DNA of 64,000 nucleotides, taken from NCBI RefSeq assembly GCF_024764835.1, contig NZ_JALIGE010000074.1:62001-126000 (forward strand), read 5' to 3'. Origin of the DNA: Scandinavium hiltneri (GTDB lineage: Bacteria > Pseudomonadota > Gammaproteobacteria > Enterobacterales > Enterobacteriaceae). The translations under genes and the position numbers were made by a program. Under the pieces are notes generated by a model. The model did not search any database, was not told the origin of the DNA, and saw only the letters and a list, made by a program, of their open reading frames with translations. The first letter of the stretch is position 1, and each line of letters starts with the position of its first letter. Of the stretch, positions 53,082 to 61,018 are shown one piece after another.

Positions 53082-53777
53082 TCATACCGGCGGCAGATCG
53101 AACAGCAAAATTTCAGCATCACTGTCGGCATGGACCGAAATTGCCTGCTCATCCCAGATGGCCAGGCCATCGGCAGTGGTCGCTTTGGTGCCGTTAATAG
53201 ACACTTCACCTTTCACAACCTGAATCCACACCCGACGGTCAGCCAAAATCTGATGCACCGACTGCTCATCTTTCAGCAGCGCCCAGCGATAGAGTTCCAT
53301 GTCCTGGTTCACTTTCAGGGAACCGTCACGCGCATCTGGCGACAGCACCAGCTGTTTGCCTTGCTCGGCGTCAAAACGACGCTGCTCATAGCGCGGCGTT
53401 ATGCCGGTTTCTTGCGGAATAATCCAGATTTGATACAGGTGCAATTTGTCCGTTTTACTCGGGTTATACTCCGAATGACGCACGCCGGTCCCGGCGCTCA
53501 TTATCTGGAATTCACCGGCGGGCACCTGCTCTTTGTTGCCCATGCTGTCTTCGTGCTCCACGGCCCCTTCCAGCACGTAGGTCAGGATTTCCATATCTTT
53601 GTGCGGGTGAGTGCCGAAGCCCTGACCGGCATCAATCACATCGTCGTTAATGACACGAAGCGCAGAGAAGCCCATGAAATTCGCGTCGTAATAATTGGCG
53701 AACGAGAAGGTATGCCAGGAGTCCAGCCAGCCGTGATTTGCATGGCCACGTTCGTTTGCTTTGCGTAAGAAAATCAT
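53082..53777 (-). CDS. yhhW: Pirin-like quercetin 2,3-dioxygenase YhhW
   Basis: A 231-residue bicupin, the same length as E. coli YhhW. Metal-binding residues His57, His59, His101 and Glu103 are all present (THPHKDME, HSEYNP). E. coli YhhW has quercetinase activity in vitro; the natural substrate is unknown. I use the ATG at 53777 (MIFLRKANERGHANHG); a 30-residue upstream extension looks non-coding. It lies between gntR and yhhX. Confidence 0.94.
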   Translation of the reverse strand: MIFLRKANERGHANHGWLDSWHTFSFANYYDANFMGFSALRVINDDVIDAGQGFGTHPHKDMEILTYVLEGAVEHEDSMGNKEQVPAGEFQIMSAGTGVRHSEYNPSKTDKLHLYQIWIIPQETGITPRYEQRRFDAEQGKQLVLSPDARDGSLKVNQDMELYRWALLKDEQSVHQILADRRVWIQVVKGEVSINGTKATTADGLAIWDEQAISVHADSDAEILLFDLPPV

Positions 53778-53901
53778 GATGTCTAACTCCGTGTTCGTTT
53801 CGATGGAGTGAGTGTGGACCGGAACCGTTAAGGATGATAGTGGGTGAAAATTGACTCCTCTGTTCAAAATTTATGAACAACTTCAGAGGAGCCAAGTCCG
53901 C

Positions 53902-54939
53902 TTATTTTGCGAGGGTTATTGTGGCAGGAGAAGCCTGCTCGAAGGCCCGTTCGAGGATCTCAAGGTTGGTGAGAACGTCAGTTTCCTTGACGTAATTCGG
54001 TGCACCGTTTTTAAGCGTGTCGTACAGCGCGTCGTAGACCCGGCCATAGTCGCCAGTTTCCGGTTTCACCTCTTCACGCACGCTGACGCCTTCAGCGTTC
54101 ATGTACTCGATCTGTCCGATGCTGTCATCTGCGCCAAAGTCTGGTTCACCCGGCATGATGTTGGCCTTGAGGCTGGTTTCCTGCTGGTCAATGCCGTATT
54201 TCAGGTACGAACCTTTGGTGCCGTGGACGATAAATTTCGGGTAATCGATTTTCACCAGATGGCTGGTTTTGACGATGGCTTTCAGGTCGCCGTAGAACAG
54301 CTGCGCTTCAAAGGTATCGTCCGGGTTAGCTTTATTGCGCAGGCTGCGGATGTCGTAGGCAACGTTATTTGGGCGACCAAACAGGGAGATTATCTGGTCC
54401 ATGGTGTGCACGCCCAGGCCGTAAAACGCGCCGTCCTGCGGCAGTCCCGGTTTGGTTTCCGCTACCGGACGGTACATGTCGAAATGGCTCTCAATTTCAA
54501 CCAACTCGCCGAGTTTGCCGCTCTCAATCACCTTTTTCGCGGTCAGGAAGCAGGAGTCAAAGCGACGGTTCTGGTACGGCGTGACCGTCAGCCCTTTTTC
54601 TTTTGCCAACGCAAACAGCGCTTTCGCCTCGGCGAGCGTCGGGGTGAACGGTTTTTCCACCAGCACGTTTTTCCCGGCTTCCAGCGCCCGTTTCGCATAA
54701 TCAAAATGGCTGTCGGCATGCGTACAGACCACCACCAGCTTGACCTGCGGATCGTTCAAAACGTCGTTCAGGTCGCTGGTGAAATGAATGTGCTGATATT
54801 GCGGATGCTGCTCTTCCGGCTTCGGACTGCGACGATAAATATGCGCCACATGCCAGCTGTTTTTGCGGTTAAGGACGTACGGGAGGTGATAGCGAGTGGT
54901 GCTTTTTCCGAAACCAATAAATGCACAATGTAGGGTCAT
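53902..54939 (-). CDS. yhhX: Gfo/Idh/MocA-family oxidoreductase YhhX
   Basis: A 345-residue NAD(P)-dependent oxidoreductase, the E. coli length. The nucleotide-binding N-terminus is AFIGFGKSTTRYHLP, and the EKPFTPTLAEA signature with the family's conserved Lys lies near residue 97. The substrate is unknown. It lies downstream of RyhB on the same strand, the standard context. Confidence 0.95.
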   Translation of the reverse strand: MTLHCAFIGFGKSTTRYHLPYVLNRKNSWHVAHIYRRSPKPEEQHPQYQHIHFTSDLNDVLNDPQVKLVVVCTHADSHFDYAKRALEAGKNVLVEKPFTPTLAEAKALFALAKEKGLTVTPYQNRRFDSCFLTAKKVIESGKLGELVEIESHFDMYRPVAETKPGLPQDGAFYGLGVHTMDQIISLFGRPNNVAYDIRSLRNKANPDDTFEAQLFYGDLKAIVKTSHLVKIDYPKFIVHGTKGSYLKYGIDQQETSLKANIMPGEPDFGADDSIGQIEYMNAEGVSVREEVKPETGDYGRVYDALYDTLKNGAPNYVKETDVLTNLEILERAFEQASPATITLAK

Positions 54940-55043
54940 GGCTCAGTCCTTTTTGACTTTGAATTACCCCTACCATACTGGAATACGAGGAAAGCAGACA
55001 TATCCTTTTAACCGTCGGCGGCGCAGACAGTTTGTTCCCGGAA

Positions 55044-55105
55044 AGCGCGCAGGGCCCGGAGCGTACTTAATGTACGTGAGGAGCCCGAGCACTTCCCGTG
55101 GACAA
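55044..55105. repeat. GC-rich palindromic repeat, boxC-like
   Basis: The core GGAGCGTAC-TTAAT-GTACGTGAGGAG is a stem-loop framed by outer GGGC/GCCC pairs. It lies between yhhX and the 3' end of RyhB. The pattern resembles the boxC family of dispersed enterobacterial elements, but I cannot confirm it without a search. Confidence 0.5.
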
Positions 55106-55131
55106 AATGGCAAGTGAGCCAGGTTAAAAAT

Positions 55132-55224
55132 AAAAAAAAGCCAGCGCAAGGCTGGCTACAAAACTGGAAGCAATGTGAGCAATGTCGTGCTTTCAGGTTC
55201 TCCGTAAGGGATCTCCCTGAACGC
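55132..55224 (-). ncRNA. ryhB: Iron-responsive small RNA RyhB
   Basis: About 93 bases on the minus strand between yhhX and yhhY, the E. coli position. The central 39-base target-pairing core (GAGAACCTGAAAGCACGACA through TTGCTTCCAG) matches E. coli RyhB as I recall it. It ends in a terminator hairpin (AGCCAGC / GCTGGCT) and a run of eight T. The first 22 bases and the terminator loop differ from E. coli. RyhB, with Hfq, represses non-essential iron-protein mRNAs when iron is low. A strong Fur box lies right upstream. Confidence 0.94.
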
Positions 55225-55229
55225 ATGGC

Positions 55230-55248
55230 AATAATAATCATTATCATT
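55230..55248 (-). promoter_or_regulatory. Fur box of the ryhB promoter
   Basis: ATAATAATCATTATCATTC is close to the 19-base Fur consensus (GATAATGATAATCATTATC). It lies just upstream of the RyhB 5' end, covering the promoter. Fur repression of ryhB in iron-replete cells is established. Confidence 0.9.
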
Positions 55249-55330
55249 CGCACTTGTCTACCCATTTTTGATAAAAAACAGCGGTTGACGAAATTTTTTC
55301 ATTCAGGGATGTTGAAAGAGAAAATCAATA

Positions 55331-55455
55331 TTCCCCTAAATAATTCGAGTTGCAGAAAGGCGGCAAGCCTGAGAGGCCCCAGGAGCTTACTGAAGTAAGT
55401 GACTGGGGCGAACAGGTGCAGCCAACACATCTGCAGCTCGAAGTATGACGGGGAA
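55331..55455. repeat. ERIC/IRU element upstream of yhhY
   Basis: About 125 bases with terminal TTCCCC / GGGGAA inverted repeats and the AAGTAAGTGACTGGGG core. It ends 18 bases before the yhhY start, so it probably forms the 5' leader of the yhhY mRNA. Its termini differ from the TATACCC / GGGTATA ends of the copy at 19552-19680. Confidence 0.93.
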
Positions 55456-55473
55456 ACACAAAGGAGAAGAGGA

Positions 55474-55968
55474 ATGAACACGAGTGAGATAATCGTCCGC
55501 CACGTTGAAGCCACCGACGCCGCAGCTTTACATCAGATGCATACGCATGCGGATGTTTATCACTCGACGCTACAATTTCCTCATCCATCGATGGAGATGT
55601 GGCACGAACGCGTGGCACGTAAACCAGGCAGACGCCAGCTCGTGGCGTGCATTGATGAGCGCGTGGTGGGTCATCTGGTGTTGGATGTCATGGAAAACCC
55701 GCGTCGCAGTCACGTGGCGACGTTTGGGATTAGCATTGCATCGGAGTTCCAGAATCGCGGGGTTGGCAGCGCGCTGGTACGTGAGATGGTGAATCTGTGT
55801 GATAACTGGCTGCGCGTTGAACGGATTGAATTGACGGTGTTCGTCGATAATCCGTTAGCCATTGGTCTGTATCGCAAGTTCGGTTTCGAGGTGGAAGGCA
55901 CCGGGAAACAATATGCGCTTCGTGATGGTGAGTATGTGGATGCGTATTTTATGGCACGGATGAAGTGA
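55474..55968 (+). CDS. yhhY: GNAT acetyltransferase YhhY (AaaT)
   Basis: A 164-residue acetyltransferase (162 in E. coli). The acetyl-CoA loop is in FQNRGVGSALVREM and the C-terminal YRKFGFEVEGTGKQYAL is typical. E. coli YhhY/AaaT N-acetylates some amino acids such as phenylalanine and methionine. The start at 55474 (MNTSEIIVRHVE) has an AAAGGAG ribosome site; the longer frame from 55399 would translate part of the ERIC element and is rejected. Confidence 0.93.
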   Translation: MNTSEIIVRHVEATDAAALHQMHTHADVYHSTLQFPHPSMEMWHERVARKPGRRQLVACIDERVVGHLVLDVMENPRRSHVATFGISIASEFQNRGVGSALVREMVNLCDNWLRVERIELTVFVDNPLAIGLYRKFGFEVEGTGKQYALRDGEYVDAYFMARMK

Positions 55969-55986
55969 TCCATTGGAACGAAGATC

Positions 55987-56007
55987 GCCGGGCGTCAAAC
56001 ACCCGGC
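55987..56007. terminator. Hairpin between yhhY and the DUF2931 gene
   Basis: GCCGGG and CCCGGC form a six-base stem with a nine-base loop between convergent stops (55968 and 56020). The T run is poor, so termination is plausible rather than certain. It also marks the border between backbone and accessory pair. Confidence 0.55.
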
Positions 56008-56019
56008 AAGTCGCCGGAA

Positions 56020-56703
56020 TTAATCCCAATCTCCATAGGGATAAGTTTTCCCCTTAATAAAATTCTGAATGGACTCGATGTCATCATAACCGTCCGGGTG
56101 TCTGGTTTTCCCCTTACAGAGAGTCAGATCTGCGCCAGAACGGGTTTGCAGGTTGATCGGCTTGATCAGGGGGGTGGGGTAATTAGCAGTATCAGGCAAA
56201 CCAATCCTGACTTTTCCTTCCGGAGCCAGACCAAAAACCATAAAGTCATACCAGTCGGAGTGTCTCCCGCCATCGCTTTGAGCGACCGGGGTTTTCATAC
56301 GCTGCCAGGTCTCAGGCGAAAACACCACGCTGGTTTCATAGGTTTTTTTATCAATCAACGAATCCCAGCAGAACACCATATACTGCGGTGGTTTTTTGAC
56401 TTTATTGAAATTTGCACCTCCATTACGCCTCATATTTGCCCATTTTCCTACAGAATCGGGATCTTCGCCCGTACTATCAAGCGTGTTGAAAGTGTAAAGA
56501 TAACCATCGGTATCAATGACCCGGGCATGGGATACTTGAGCTGGCAGGTTAGCCGGGGTTTCAAAAGAAAACACCCATTCGCCATAGGGTAACGTCCAGT
56601 CGCCGCTGGCCGCCTGTTTTGACTGTAAGGGGTACGTTTTGGGGCCACTGCAACCGGCAGCGGCAAACAGTAACGTAACGATCAGAGTTTTTCGTAATTT
56701 CAT
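56020..56703 (-). CDS. DUF2931 lipoprotein, probable immunity to the Hcp-Tle1 effector
   Basis: A 227-residue lipoprotein: the signal peptide ends in the lipobox AAGC with Cys18, and Ser at +2 predicts sorting to the outer membrane. The body has features of the DUF2931 family, including PYGEWVFSFETP near the N-terminus and QYMVFCWDSLIDKKTYET in the middle. Its ATG overlaps the stop of the Hcp-Tle1 gene in ATGA, so the two are translated together. DUF2931 lipoproteins are commonly paired with type VI lipase effectors; a periplasmic location fits neutralising a membrane-attacking lipase from sister cells. Immunity is inferred from context. Confidence 0.85.
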   Translation of the reverse strand: MKLRKTLIVTLLFAAAGCSGPKTYPLQSKQAASGDWTLPYGEWVFSFETPANLPAQVSHARVIDTDGYLYTFNTLDSTGEDPDSVGKWANMRRNGGANFNKVKKPPQYMVFCWDSLIDKKTYETSVVFSPETWQRMKTPVAQSDGGRHSDWYDFMVFGLAPEGKVRIGLPDTANYPTPLIKPINLQTRSGADLTLCKGKTRHPDGYDDIESIQNFIKGKTYPYGDWD

Positions 56704-58685
56704 CTTTTTTTACCGTCCATGTTATAGATTGTTCGAAGCCACCCTTCTTCCGGTCGATTAACAAACCCAATCAGCTCAGAAGCGGATGTCCCGCCCTGCA
56801 GCTCTCCCGATTCGTTGAGGGTGACGGCATTCCAGTGTGCCGAACAGTGGATATAGTCTTTGGCGATCGCATCGATTTCCTCAGCACTAAACCCATTTAC
56901 TGACTGCCTAAAACGAGCCGCTTTCCCCATCTGCTGCGCACGTTCACCAGACAGCGCTAGTTCAGCTGGGACCTCCAGTGTTTTAATCTGCGCAATATCA
57001 TCAAACCTCGCCCCCGCGTCTTTCGCCGCGTCGAGCATCACCCGCAGTACCACCTTCGACCAGTCGCTTTTGACCACCCGCTGGCGCAGCGTCAGTGCGG
57101 CAAAACTGCGTTTTTGCATCTGCCCATAGCGATCGGTTGGCACATTGTTGTCAGCCCAAATGTCTGGCGTAATAGGGTTGGTGCGAATGATTGGCATAAT
57201 TGATGGGGAGTTCTCCATCACCCGCAGTTGCGCCATCGTCTGATGGTAAGTACGCGACTGCTCGCCCGGCTGGTTCAAGGGTAGGGTTTCCACCTGAGGG
57301 CGGGTGATAAACAGGTCTTCACGCACCTGCGGTAAATAGCCGCCGCCGATATCGGAGTGTACACCCGGCAGCGCCAGCTCCGGCCAGGCCGGGGCGACAC
57401 TGTTGAGGGCAAAGTTATAGCGGCACTCATGCTGTGCGGTGATTTGAAACACCTTCTGCGCCACGCCTGGACGCAGGCGGAGATTAACCTCCCCGGTGTC
57501 GGCGCTATGGGGGTTCAACCCATTGGTTGGCGTGCCAATCGCCGCGACGGTATCAAACAGGCCGATAAAGCGGGTCTGCCCTGCGGCAGGCCCGCTATAG
57601 GTGACATCTTTCATCCCTGCGGCGATGGCGTTGATGATGCCGCGATCCTCAGACTGGATCCGATTGGCGAAGTGCCGGGCTGCCGCCGCCCCACGGCTAA
57701 AGCCAAAAATATCAAACAGCAATGTGTCGACGATGAATTTGCCTTCAAATAGAGCCAGTGCTGTCGTGATTTTCGCAGCCAGTTGTGCCACCGCGTCATC
57801 GGTTTTAGCGATCACCCCTGTATCCGCGGTGCCAAACACCAACCCCATCAAATCATCCGGCTCACCCGCCCGCGTACCAATACCCTCCACATAAATTTTA
57901 CCTTGAAGGTCACAGCTCTCAGATGGGAATTCATGCTGATACAACTCATTCAACCAGTGAATATTCGAGTAATCGCCCAGATAGCTCGTCGCCCCGGTTC
58001 CGCTGACGCCCATTTGTTCGGATGCATTCCTCATAAGAATGCTTTGTGCATCCGGGCTGTTGAGATCAAAATGCTGTGCGGTAAAGGCGGCCTGCATATT
58101 TCGGGTATTCACCGCGTTATTGCCGGTACCATCAAAGAAAACGCCGATCGCCAGCGTGATATGGCGAACGGGTGGTTCCGGCGGCGCCACAATTTTCAGC
58201 GCCACCGGGAACAGAGCGTTGTAGTTATCCGGCGTCACCAGATAACTGAATTCGGTTCCGCTTATAATATGTTGGCAAAAAATATAGTCATAGCTCAGCG
58301 AAATATATTCATAATCCATATCATTTACGACAATTCGGGTATGGATACCCTGGAGCCTGGCCCCCCGTAATTCAATACGATAATACTTTTCCCAATGGCC
58401 GGTTCTATTGATTCGGTAAATATCGAATACCATTTTCAGGCTTTCATTATTGTTAATGGCATTCATCAGCAGCGGGGTGCATTTATCCAGCGTTTTACAG
58501 AAGCGAATGCCCTGGTGATTGACGCCCATCCCGGTGTTAACCATCGTCCCTGACAAACTAAACACAAATATCTGATCTTCATGTCCGTGCTGATAACGGT
58601 TTCCTATTGAGGCCGCCGTGCCACAGCCTGCAGATATTTTTCCTTGAAACTCTCCTTCAAGGGTTAAATAAATAATATCACTCAT
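56700..58685 (-). CDS. Evolved Hcp: Hcp domain fused to Tle1-like (DUF2235) lipase effector
   Basis: A 661-residue fusion. Residues 1 to about 148 form an Hcp domain (MSDIIYLTLEGEFQGKISAG, IGNRYQHGHEDQI), the type VI secretion tube subunit. After a short Pro-rich linker (about 165-175) the DUF2235/Tle1 domain begins with GVFFDGTGNN (181-190). The nucleophile elbow is GFSRG with Ser330. GLFDTV supplies Asp378, HSDIGGGY is at 443-450 and a late His lies in YIHCSAH (613 or 617). Tle1 enzymes are phospholipases that hydrolyse target-cell membrane lipids. No other type VI gene is in the window, so it must use an apparatus encoded elsewhere. The Hcp part is visibly more AT-rich than the lipase part. 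Confidence 0.9.
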   Translation of the reverse strand: MSDIIYLTLEGEFQGKISAGCGTAASIGNRYQHGHEDQIFVFSLSGTMVNTGMGVNHQGIRFCKTLDKCTPLLMNAINNNESLKMVFDIYRINRTGHWEKYYRIELRGARLQGIHTRIVVNDMDYEYISLSYDYIFCQHIISGTEFSYLVTPDNYNALFPVALKIVAPPEPPVRHITLAIGVFFDGTGNNAVNTRNMQAAFTAQHFDLNSPDAQSILMRNASEQMGVSGTGATSYLGDYSNIHWLNELYQHEFPSESCDLQGKIYVEGIGTRAGEPDDLMGLVFGTADTGVIAKTDDAVAQLAAKITTALALFEGKFIVDTLLFDIFGFSRGAAAARHFANRIQSEDRGIINAIAAGMKDVTYSGPAAGQTRFIGLFDTVAAIGTPTNGLNPHSADTGEVNLRLRPGVAQKVFQITAQHECRYNFALNSVAPAWPELALPGVHSDIGGGYLPQVREDLFITRPQVETLPLNQPGEQSRTYHQTMAQLRVMENSPSIMPIIRTNPITPDIWADNNVPTDRYGQMQKRSFAALTLRQRVVKSDWSKVVLRVMLDAAKDAGARFDDIAQIKTLEVPAELALSGERAQQMGKAARFRQSVNGFSAEEIDAIAKDYIHCSAHWNAVTLNESGELQGGTSASELIGFVNRPEEGWLRTIYNMDGKKR

Positions 58686-58898
58686 CCTGGCATCCCTGGC
58701 TTGTTATGGTTTTAAATGACCACTATCAATACAGGGATAATAGGCGTGTTTTATCCCTCCCGATATAAATAATGAGCGCGATTATTGATTTTATTTTTAT
58801 TAGATTAATCGGTAATAGTAATCAAGAAAATGACAGTCACGAAATTAATTAAAATAACAAATGTGGCCCGACCGTTATTTATCGGGCCACAACGTAAA
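58686..58898. promoter_or_regulatory. AT-rich region before the Hcp-Tle1 gene
   Basis: This 213-base gap between the effector start and the ggt stop is very AT-rich around 58730-58860. It probably holds the promoter of the effector pair. I see no gene or known operator, only the ggt terminator at its ggt end. Confidence 0.5.
58862..58891 (-). terminator. Terminator of ggt
   Basis: TGTGGCCCGA and TCGGGCCACA form a perfect ten-base stem. On the minus strand it is followed by a T-rich tract (TTTGTTATTTT). It begins 7 bases beyond the ggt stop. Confidence 0.85.
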
Positions 58899-60650
58899 TC
58901 AGTACCCTGCCGTTAAATCATCCACGGAACGCGGGTCCGACGCACCGTACAGTGTGCCGTCCGGGCCAACCATGATGCTCTGGGTGCTGCCCATCGCTTC
59001 TTTCACCGCCACCTTCTGACCTTTATCCGCCAGCAGCTTCAGTGTATCCGGGCTAAAGCCCTTCTCCACCCATAGCTCATCCGGCAGCCATTGGTGATGG
59101 AAACGCGGCGCGTTAGTCGCTTCGGCGACGTTCATCCCAAAGTCGATAGAATTCACCACCATTTGCAGCACAGTGGTGATAATGCGGCTACCACCCGGGC
59201 TGCCGGTTACCAGCCAGGTTTTACCGTCTTTCACGACGATAGTCGGTGACATCGAGGACAGCGGGCGCTTATGCGGGCCGACGGCGTTCGCATCCCCGCC
59301 GACAAGGCCGTACACGTTCGGCACGCCCGGTTTGGCTGAGAAGTCGTCCATCTGGTTGTTCATCAGGATGCCGGTATTGCCCGCCACGATGCCAGTGCCA
59401 AAGGTCGTGTTGAGCGTATACGTCACCGCCACCGCGTTGCCGTCTTTGTCCACCACCGAGAAATGGGTGGTCTGGTTGCTTTCATACGGCGCGAGTTTCC
59501 CCGGACGGATCTGGCTCGACGGTTTGGCTTTGTTGATGTCGATTTCATCAGCAATGGATTTTGCATAGGCTTTGCTGGTCAGCGCCTGCCACGGCACTTT
59601 GACGAAATCCGGATCGCCGAGGTATTCCGAACGATCGGCGTAAGCATGTTTCTCGGCTTCCGCCATGATTTGCATCGCATCGGCGCTACCGAAGCCGTAT
59701 TTATGCATATCGAAGTTTTCCAGAATATTCAGAATTTCAACGATATGAATGCCCCCGGAAGACGGCGGCGGCATGGAGAACACCTGATAGCCGCGGTAGT
59801 CGCCGCTGATGGGCTCACGCTCCACCGCTTTGTAATTCGCCAGGTCCTCTTTGGTTATCAGCCCGCCGTTCTTTTTCATTTCATCGGCAATCTGATCGGC
59901 AATTGCCCCTTTATAAAACGCGTCCGGCCCGTTTTCAGCAATCATCTCCAGGCTTTTCGCCAGATTGGCCTGCACCAGCTTGTCACCTTTTTTCAGCGGC
60001 TCGCCGTCTTTCCAGAAAATGGCTTTGCTGTTTTCGTGTTGAGGAATGACTTCAGGCCCGTAGGTTTTCAGGTCACCCGCCAGCGCATCGTTAACGATAA
60101 AGCCCTCTTTCGCGAGCTTGATGGCCGGGCGCACCACTTTGTTGAGCGGCATAGTGCCGTACTCTTTCAATGCCAGCGAGAAACCGGCCACGGTGCCCGG
60201 TGTGCCGGATGCCAGGTGTGAAGTCAGCGATTTTTTGCTGTCGGGGTTGCCCTGATCGTCGAGGAACATATCGCGAGTGGCCTGCGCGGGGGCCATTTCA
60301 CGGAAGTCGATCGATGTGGTTTTGCCGTCTTTAGTGCGCAGCAGCATAAAGCCACCGCCGCCTAGGTTCCCTGCCTGCGGGTGCGTGACCGCCAGCGCAT
60401 AACCCACGGCGACTGCGGCATCCACCGCATTCCCGCCCTGTTTCAGTATCTCCACGCCGACTTTCGTCGCCGTTTCATCCACCGATGCGACCATACCCTT
60501 CTGGGCCGTTACCGGGTGGAAAACGTCCTCTTCCACGCCGTAAGACACCGGCGGTGCAGCGGGCGACGGCTCGGTCGCCGCCACGCTGAACGTCCCTCCT
60601 GCCAGCAGAGCAGCAATCGCCGCCCCGCGCCAAAAACGCGTTTCTGTCAT
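58899..60650 (-). CDS. ggt: Gamma-glutamyltranspeptidase
   Basis: A 583-residue periplasmic enzyme (580 in E. coli) with a Sec signal peptide (about 1-25). It self-cleaves before Thr394 in NQTTHFSVVDKDG to give the large and small subunits. Later blocks PLSSMSPTIV and GSPGGSRIITTVLQ bind the glutamyl substrate. It hydrolyses glutathione and transfers its gamma-glutamyl group. In E. coli it is next to yhhA; here an AT-rich insertion separates them. Confidence 0.97.
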   Translation of the reverse strand: MTETRFWRGAAIAALLAGGTFSVAATEPSPAAPPVSYGVEEDVFHPVTAQKGMVASVDETATKVGVEILKQGGNAVDAAVAVGYALAVTHPQAGNLGGGGFMLLRTKDGKTTSIDFREMAPAQATRDMFLDDQGNPDSKKSLTSHLASGTPGTVAGFSLALKEYGTMPLNKVVRPAIKLAKEGFIVNDALAGDLKTYGPEVIPQHENSKAIFWKDGEPLKKGDKLVQANLAKSLEMIAENGPDAFYKGAIADQIADEMKKNGGLITKEDLANYKAVEREPISGDYRGYQVFSMPPPSSGGIHIVEILNILENFDMHKYGFGSADAMQIMAEAEKHAYADRSEYLGDPDFVKVPWQALTSKAYAKSIADEIDINKAKPSSQIRPGKLAPYESNQTTHFSVVDKDGNAVAVTYTLNTTFGTGIVAGNTGILMNNQMDDFSAKPGVPNVYGLVGGDANAVGPHKRPLSSMSPTIVVKDGKTWLVTGSPGGSRIITTVLQMVVNSIDFGMNVAEATNAPRFHHQWLPDELWVEKGFSPDTLKLLADKGQKVAVKEAMGSTQSIMVGPDGTLYGASDPRSVDDLTAGY

Positions 60651-60844
60651 TGTTATTCTCCAGGTGATGGGTGTTGTGTGTTGTGTTCCCGCTTAAGCCT
60701 GGTGCAAAATGTCTAAAAAATCATTGTTATAGACAATACTGTTAGAAAATGAAAACCAATTAAAATAAAAGGGATTTATCATGATAAGTCATCTAACCCA
60801 CTTATCTGGAAAAATTTCAATGTCTTCAATGAGCATTTTATTAA

Positions 60845-60997
60845 ATGATTAATTCATTCTATGGACAAAAAATACACCTTGATTTGGATCACGATGAAGG
60901 TGATAATTTTTTTGTACATCATCCGCAGCTAAATATTGAAAGGGGTTTATTACACACGCCTTCGATTGTCATTTTAGAATTTCACCGAGAACATTAA
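60845..60997 (+). CDS. Possible 50-residue protein, unknown
   Basis: A 50-codon frame begins ATG directly after an in-frame TAA and ends 21 bases before the next gene. The product (MINSFYGQKIHLDLDHDEGD then NFFVHHPQLN) is rich in Asp and His and has no signal peptide or membrane helix. The upstream ribosome site is weak. Its closeness to the 61019 gene suggests an operon, but coding status is uncertain. Confidence 0.35.
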   Translation: MINSFYGQKIHLDLDHDEGDNFFVHHPQLNIERGLLHTPSIVILEFHREH

Positions 60998-61018
60998 AAA
61001 GAGGCTTCACAGAAAGTT

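Noticed and set aside
53851..54933. Plus-strand frame of 360 codons opposite yhhX
   Set aside because: Antisense of a conserved oxidoreductase gene with no recognisable domain.
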